The notes beneath the pieces were generated by a model. That model was not told where the DNA came from and did not search any database. It worked only from the letters and a program-made list of their open reading frames with translations. The position numbers and the translations under genes are program-made. This document shows, piece by piece, positions 45,357 to 48,714 of a stretch of 48,714 nucleotides of DNA; the first letter of the stretch is position 1, and every line of letters begins with the position of its first letter. Source of the stretch: Oehlia diaphana (Eukaryota > Glomeromycota > Glomeromycetes > Glomerales > Glomeraceae); contig QZLH01000338.1 of NCBI GenBank assembly GCA_003833135.1, forward strand, positions 16,005-64,718, given 5' to 3'.

Positions 45357-48300
45357 ATGCCGCATGACATGCGCAGAACTCCTTCACAAGCTTCACTCCC
45401 TCCTGCTCCACCTTATTACCCGCGGCAATCAAAAGCAGACCAAATCGTACAGGTTTGTCTGATGTACTTTTTGAAGACAATGTAATTAATGATTTTAACT
45501 TAAATTTTGTATTTTTTATTTGTAGAATTTTTATACCAAAGTTGCTCAAATAATTACTCAGGCGCGTCTTATACAATATGATAGTCTAAGCAGCGGAAAT
45601 ATTCCACTTAATACCAATTTAACATTAAATCCACGACAAGCGTCAAAGAGGCCCAATAAATGGGTATGGTTTTTAATTAAATAAATTTATAACGGAATTT
45701 TCACGTCTTTTGAGTTCTATATGAGGATAAATAATAGTTGAAACGAAAGATCGATGTTAATGGGTTCAATTAAATTTAAAATGATGAAATTAAATCAATT
45801 GAACTTTACATCATTACTTGATAGAGAAATTCAAAAAAACTTATATCTTTTTTTTTCATTTTTTTCACCTAGTTTAATTTAGAAATATGGGATTCAGATG
45901 ATGTTTATAAGGAAGATCTAAAAGATTGGCGGCATACTGCAACATCTACAGGGTTACCACCAGATCCAATGACTATAGAATTCTTTTTGGACACATCTGA
46001 ATTACCAAAAAATAAAATACTTGTTATAACTGATGAGATAAGAAGGCGTAAAGTAGATGTTCATGATTCAAATGAAGATGGTAAAACAAAAAATATTTTA
46101 TTAGAAAGTTGGCAATTAACGTTAAGGTAATTGAATTTTTGATTGAATTACACAAATTTTTTTTCATGAAGTTATATATTAAATATATTTCTCAATGCAT
46201 AATATTAGCCATCCATCAACGGATCCACCACCTGACCTTCCTGTTGTTTATAAGAAATCAATAGCATTTTTTCGTTCTTTATATGCTTATGTTCGATTAC
46301 TTCCGGCTTTTCGATTATTTAAAAGAATAAAAGCGAAATTAAATCATGATTTAAAAATTGGATATCGATTCGTTCTGCCCAACACTGACTACATAGATGA
46401 TATCGGAATTGGTAATCTTTATTAGAAGAAGTTACGATTTAAACATTTCAGTTTGATTTCCTTTTCAGAGCTTATATTGATTTAATAAATTTTATATTTT
46501 AGACGTGCCTATAATAGAGGGTGAAACAAACGTTTCTTCTCAATTTACATTTGGTCCAATCGATACTCCTTTAGGGTAAAGTTGATAATTTATTTAGCGC
46601 TTTTTATAAAATAAATTAGGAATTATATTATTGATATCATTAATATTATATAGATCGCTGTCTCTGAAAGCGAAATATCGAACAAATTGTGAATTTTATA
46701 TCGATGAATCTGAAGAAGAAATGATTAGTGCTAATTTTATGGTAGATTTCGATGAACAATTTTTTACCCCTACGGTAGTAAAATATTATCAAGAACAAGA
46801 GCAAAGAAAGCAAAAAGAAGAAAGACGAAAAAGTGTACCAACAAGGATGAATGTTTGTCTTTAAAAATTTTAATTATTTAATTACATTTTATTTTTATAA
46901 TTAAATATTAATTGATGAATTATTTACATATTCATAAGACTCCACCTTCCGGATACCTTTTTCCACATTCACCACAATATAACAATCCATTATTAAGTGG
47001 TACCCCACAATCAAATCCAGATGTAAATACAGAACTATCCTTTCCAAAAATTCAGGCACCAAACATTACTGCGCCAATTCTACCTTTAAGATCATATGAT
47101 TCGAGACGATCTCTCGAGAATCAACGTAGTGGGGTATTTATTTTATGTTGTATTTTTATTTTTACGCGTTTTTCTTGAATTAATATCGTCTTTTATCATT
47201 TTAGCGATATGATAATCTTTCATCATCACGTCCAAATGTAACATTGGTTCAACCTTTTAAATCACCATCCCTTTCTTCTTCACCTTCTCAAGATAATCTT
47301 CCATCTCCAACATTCTCTGAACGTTCTTCGCCATTACATAGGTCACCATCTTCACTTTCTTTACAGCAACGATCATCAAGACCGTTAAGTGGTGGTGCTA
47401 CACTTTCATCTTCGGTTAAATCGAATTCATCAGCTGGAAGTTTAACGACGAAATTTTACTCGAGTTTCGGCAATCGACATGAAAGATCTAATGGGAAAGA
47501 AAGTGGAAGGGAAAGTGTTAGTAGTCGAAAAAGATCTTTAACGAACAGGAGTGATGGGTCTGGTGGATCCTTTAATTCAGTTAGTCCTTATTTATTCAAA
47601 TTTTTTTTTTGATTATACATATAATTGAAACTATTGGAAACTAAATTATTATATTGTATGATTTATTTTCAGTCCTTCTTTGCTTCGCTTGATCCAGACG
47701 ATGACGTGAGCGCATTCGTCCGTTTCGTTGATTCCCGAGAGCCGTTAAAGATGTTTAACAAAAGTCCAACAGGATCGGATGACTCAGAAAATCTAGGGGA
47801 TATCATATCCAGTTCTATATATAAGTCAAAGGTATTATTATTAATTAATTTAATAAAAATTATATTATAAAATAATCTAAAATTCTTTTCATTAATTTAA
47901 AAATGCGAACAGCAATTACAACAATTATCTCGATTTCAAAAAAGTAAAGAATCACATAATAGTCTTTCGGATTCTATTACTTCTATAACATTACAATCCA
48001 GCCCACAACAGTTAGAACCTCAAAGTGGTCTTACACATGGTACATTAAGTGGGTCAGTTTCTTCTTCTTCAACATTGTCATCCATAAGTAAATCCACTAC
48101 ACATCCACCTATTGTACCATCAAGACTTTCGGAAAATGTTACATCAGATAAACAGGGAGAATTTATGACTCAATCTACACGTATACTTCAGACTAAAAAT
48201 CCAAGTATTATATCTGGAGGGAACCTCAAAAAAGGAACAGAGATGGGCATGATACCAACGGACAATATTATTATTAGGGATTATTCTTCATATCCTAATG

Positions 48301-48545
48301 AATTAGGAGTAGGAATACGTCATGTAGATTCAAGTTCTTCCTTATCGTCGCAACATTTAATAACTGATGGTGTAGGAGATATTACTGGTTCTCCCGCATC
48401 AGGTAATTCTATACAAGATGAATTATTATTTAATTTAGAGGTTCCCGTAAACTCTAGTGTTGGTGATGTTAATAATGTAATAAATAATACAACGGAAAAT
48501 AATCAAAAAATGGCACGTATTGAAGAAGAACTAACAGGACAGTGA
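45357..48545 (+). CDS. ATG13: autophagy protein Atg13
   Basis: Regulatory subunit of the Atg1 kinase complex that starts autophagosome formation and is a direct target of TORC1. Ten exons join in phase to 774 residues: 45357-45452, 45526-45663, 45873-46126, 46209-46411, 46503-46575, 46654-46852, 46939-47133, 47205-47579, 47673-47831 and 47913-48545. The N-terminal HORMA domain spans about residues 28-300, with SKADQIVQNFYTKVAQIIT, LESWQLTLSHPSTDPPPDLP, VYKKSIAFFRSLYAYVRLLP and FRLFKRIKAKLNHDLKIGYR. The rest is a Ser/Pro-rich disordered tail, the usual site of TORC1 control. A conserved short segment DDDVSAFVRFVDSREPLK lies at about 519-536 and fits the region that binds Atg1/Atg17 in relatives. 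A TAG in frame just upstream of the start supports the chosen ATG. Length is near yeast Atg13 (738). Confidence 0.93.
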
Positions 48546-48714
48546 ATTTTCAATTATAACACCGTCTATAAGTCTCTTTACAATCTTAATATTTATCAAA
48601 TAATTCATACTCCCCACTCTAGTTTAAATTATGTTGTACATTATTAAAAAAGAAGAAAAAAAAAAAAAAAAAAAAAATAATTTTGATAAGAAAAATTTAA
48701 AATATAATTTTTTT
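48546..48714. other. ATG13 3' flank with poly-A tract
   Basis: AT-rich sequence after the stop with a run of about 22 A at 48656-48677. No further gene starts before the window ends. Confidence 0.6.

Overview
This window looks like a piece of a nuclear genome from an early-diverging filamentous fungus, most likely an arbuscular mycorrhizal fungus of the Glomeromycotina (Rhizophagus-like). The reasons are very high A+T content, genes cut by many 50-110 base introns, and wide deserts of decayed DNA transposons of kinds I associate with that group (Tc1/mariner, pogo, FAR1-type Mutator, a larger DDE family) plus many miniature foldback elements. The species call is inference. The scaffold carries a 447-base run of N (18869-19315) and a single N (24629), both sitting in repeats.

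Layout. 1-5800: transposon debris, plus a stray intron-bearing copy of the end of a nearby gene (4062-4405). 5807-9666: two divergent housekeeping genes, TFIIF beta (TFG2, minus) and oligosaccharyltransferase subunit OST1 (plus), sharing a 544-base promoter that contains a striking inverted-repeat cassette. 9670-12319: gene-poor, with remnants I cannot name. 12320-13734: a four-exon gene for a probable DNA-binding protein with a WRKY/GCM1-like zinc domain. 13735-33293: about 19.5 kb of AT-rich repeat desert holding a large transposase pseudogene with nested insertions, a FAR1/MULE pseudogene with a nested hairpin element, several foldback families, an interstitial telomere-like stretch and a SINE-like island. 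33294-48545: a compact gene island with RAX1-like RGS membrane protein (minus), dynactin actin-related protein ARP1 (minus), peroxisomal import factor PEX13 (plus), mitochondrial ribosomal protein uL1m (minus), TFIIH assembly factor TFB3/MAT1 (plus), an ABHD4/5-CLD1-like alpha/beta hydrolase (minus) and autophagy factor ATG13 (plus).

All eleven exon-intron models were assembled by hand by joining GT-AG (once GC-AG) introns and checking that phase is kept at every junction and that the product matches its family. The genes are unrelated in function (transcription initiation, ER glycosylation, peroxisome import, mitochondrial translation, lipid metabolism, autophagy, dynein transport). This is an ordinary eukaryotic gene neighbourhood and not an operon or cluster. 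The contrast between compact conserved gene islands and transposon desert is the main large-scale structure. I did not find a clear new biological system. The most interesting candidates are the palindromic promoter cassette, the WRKY-like protein, and the well-dated nested insertions.
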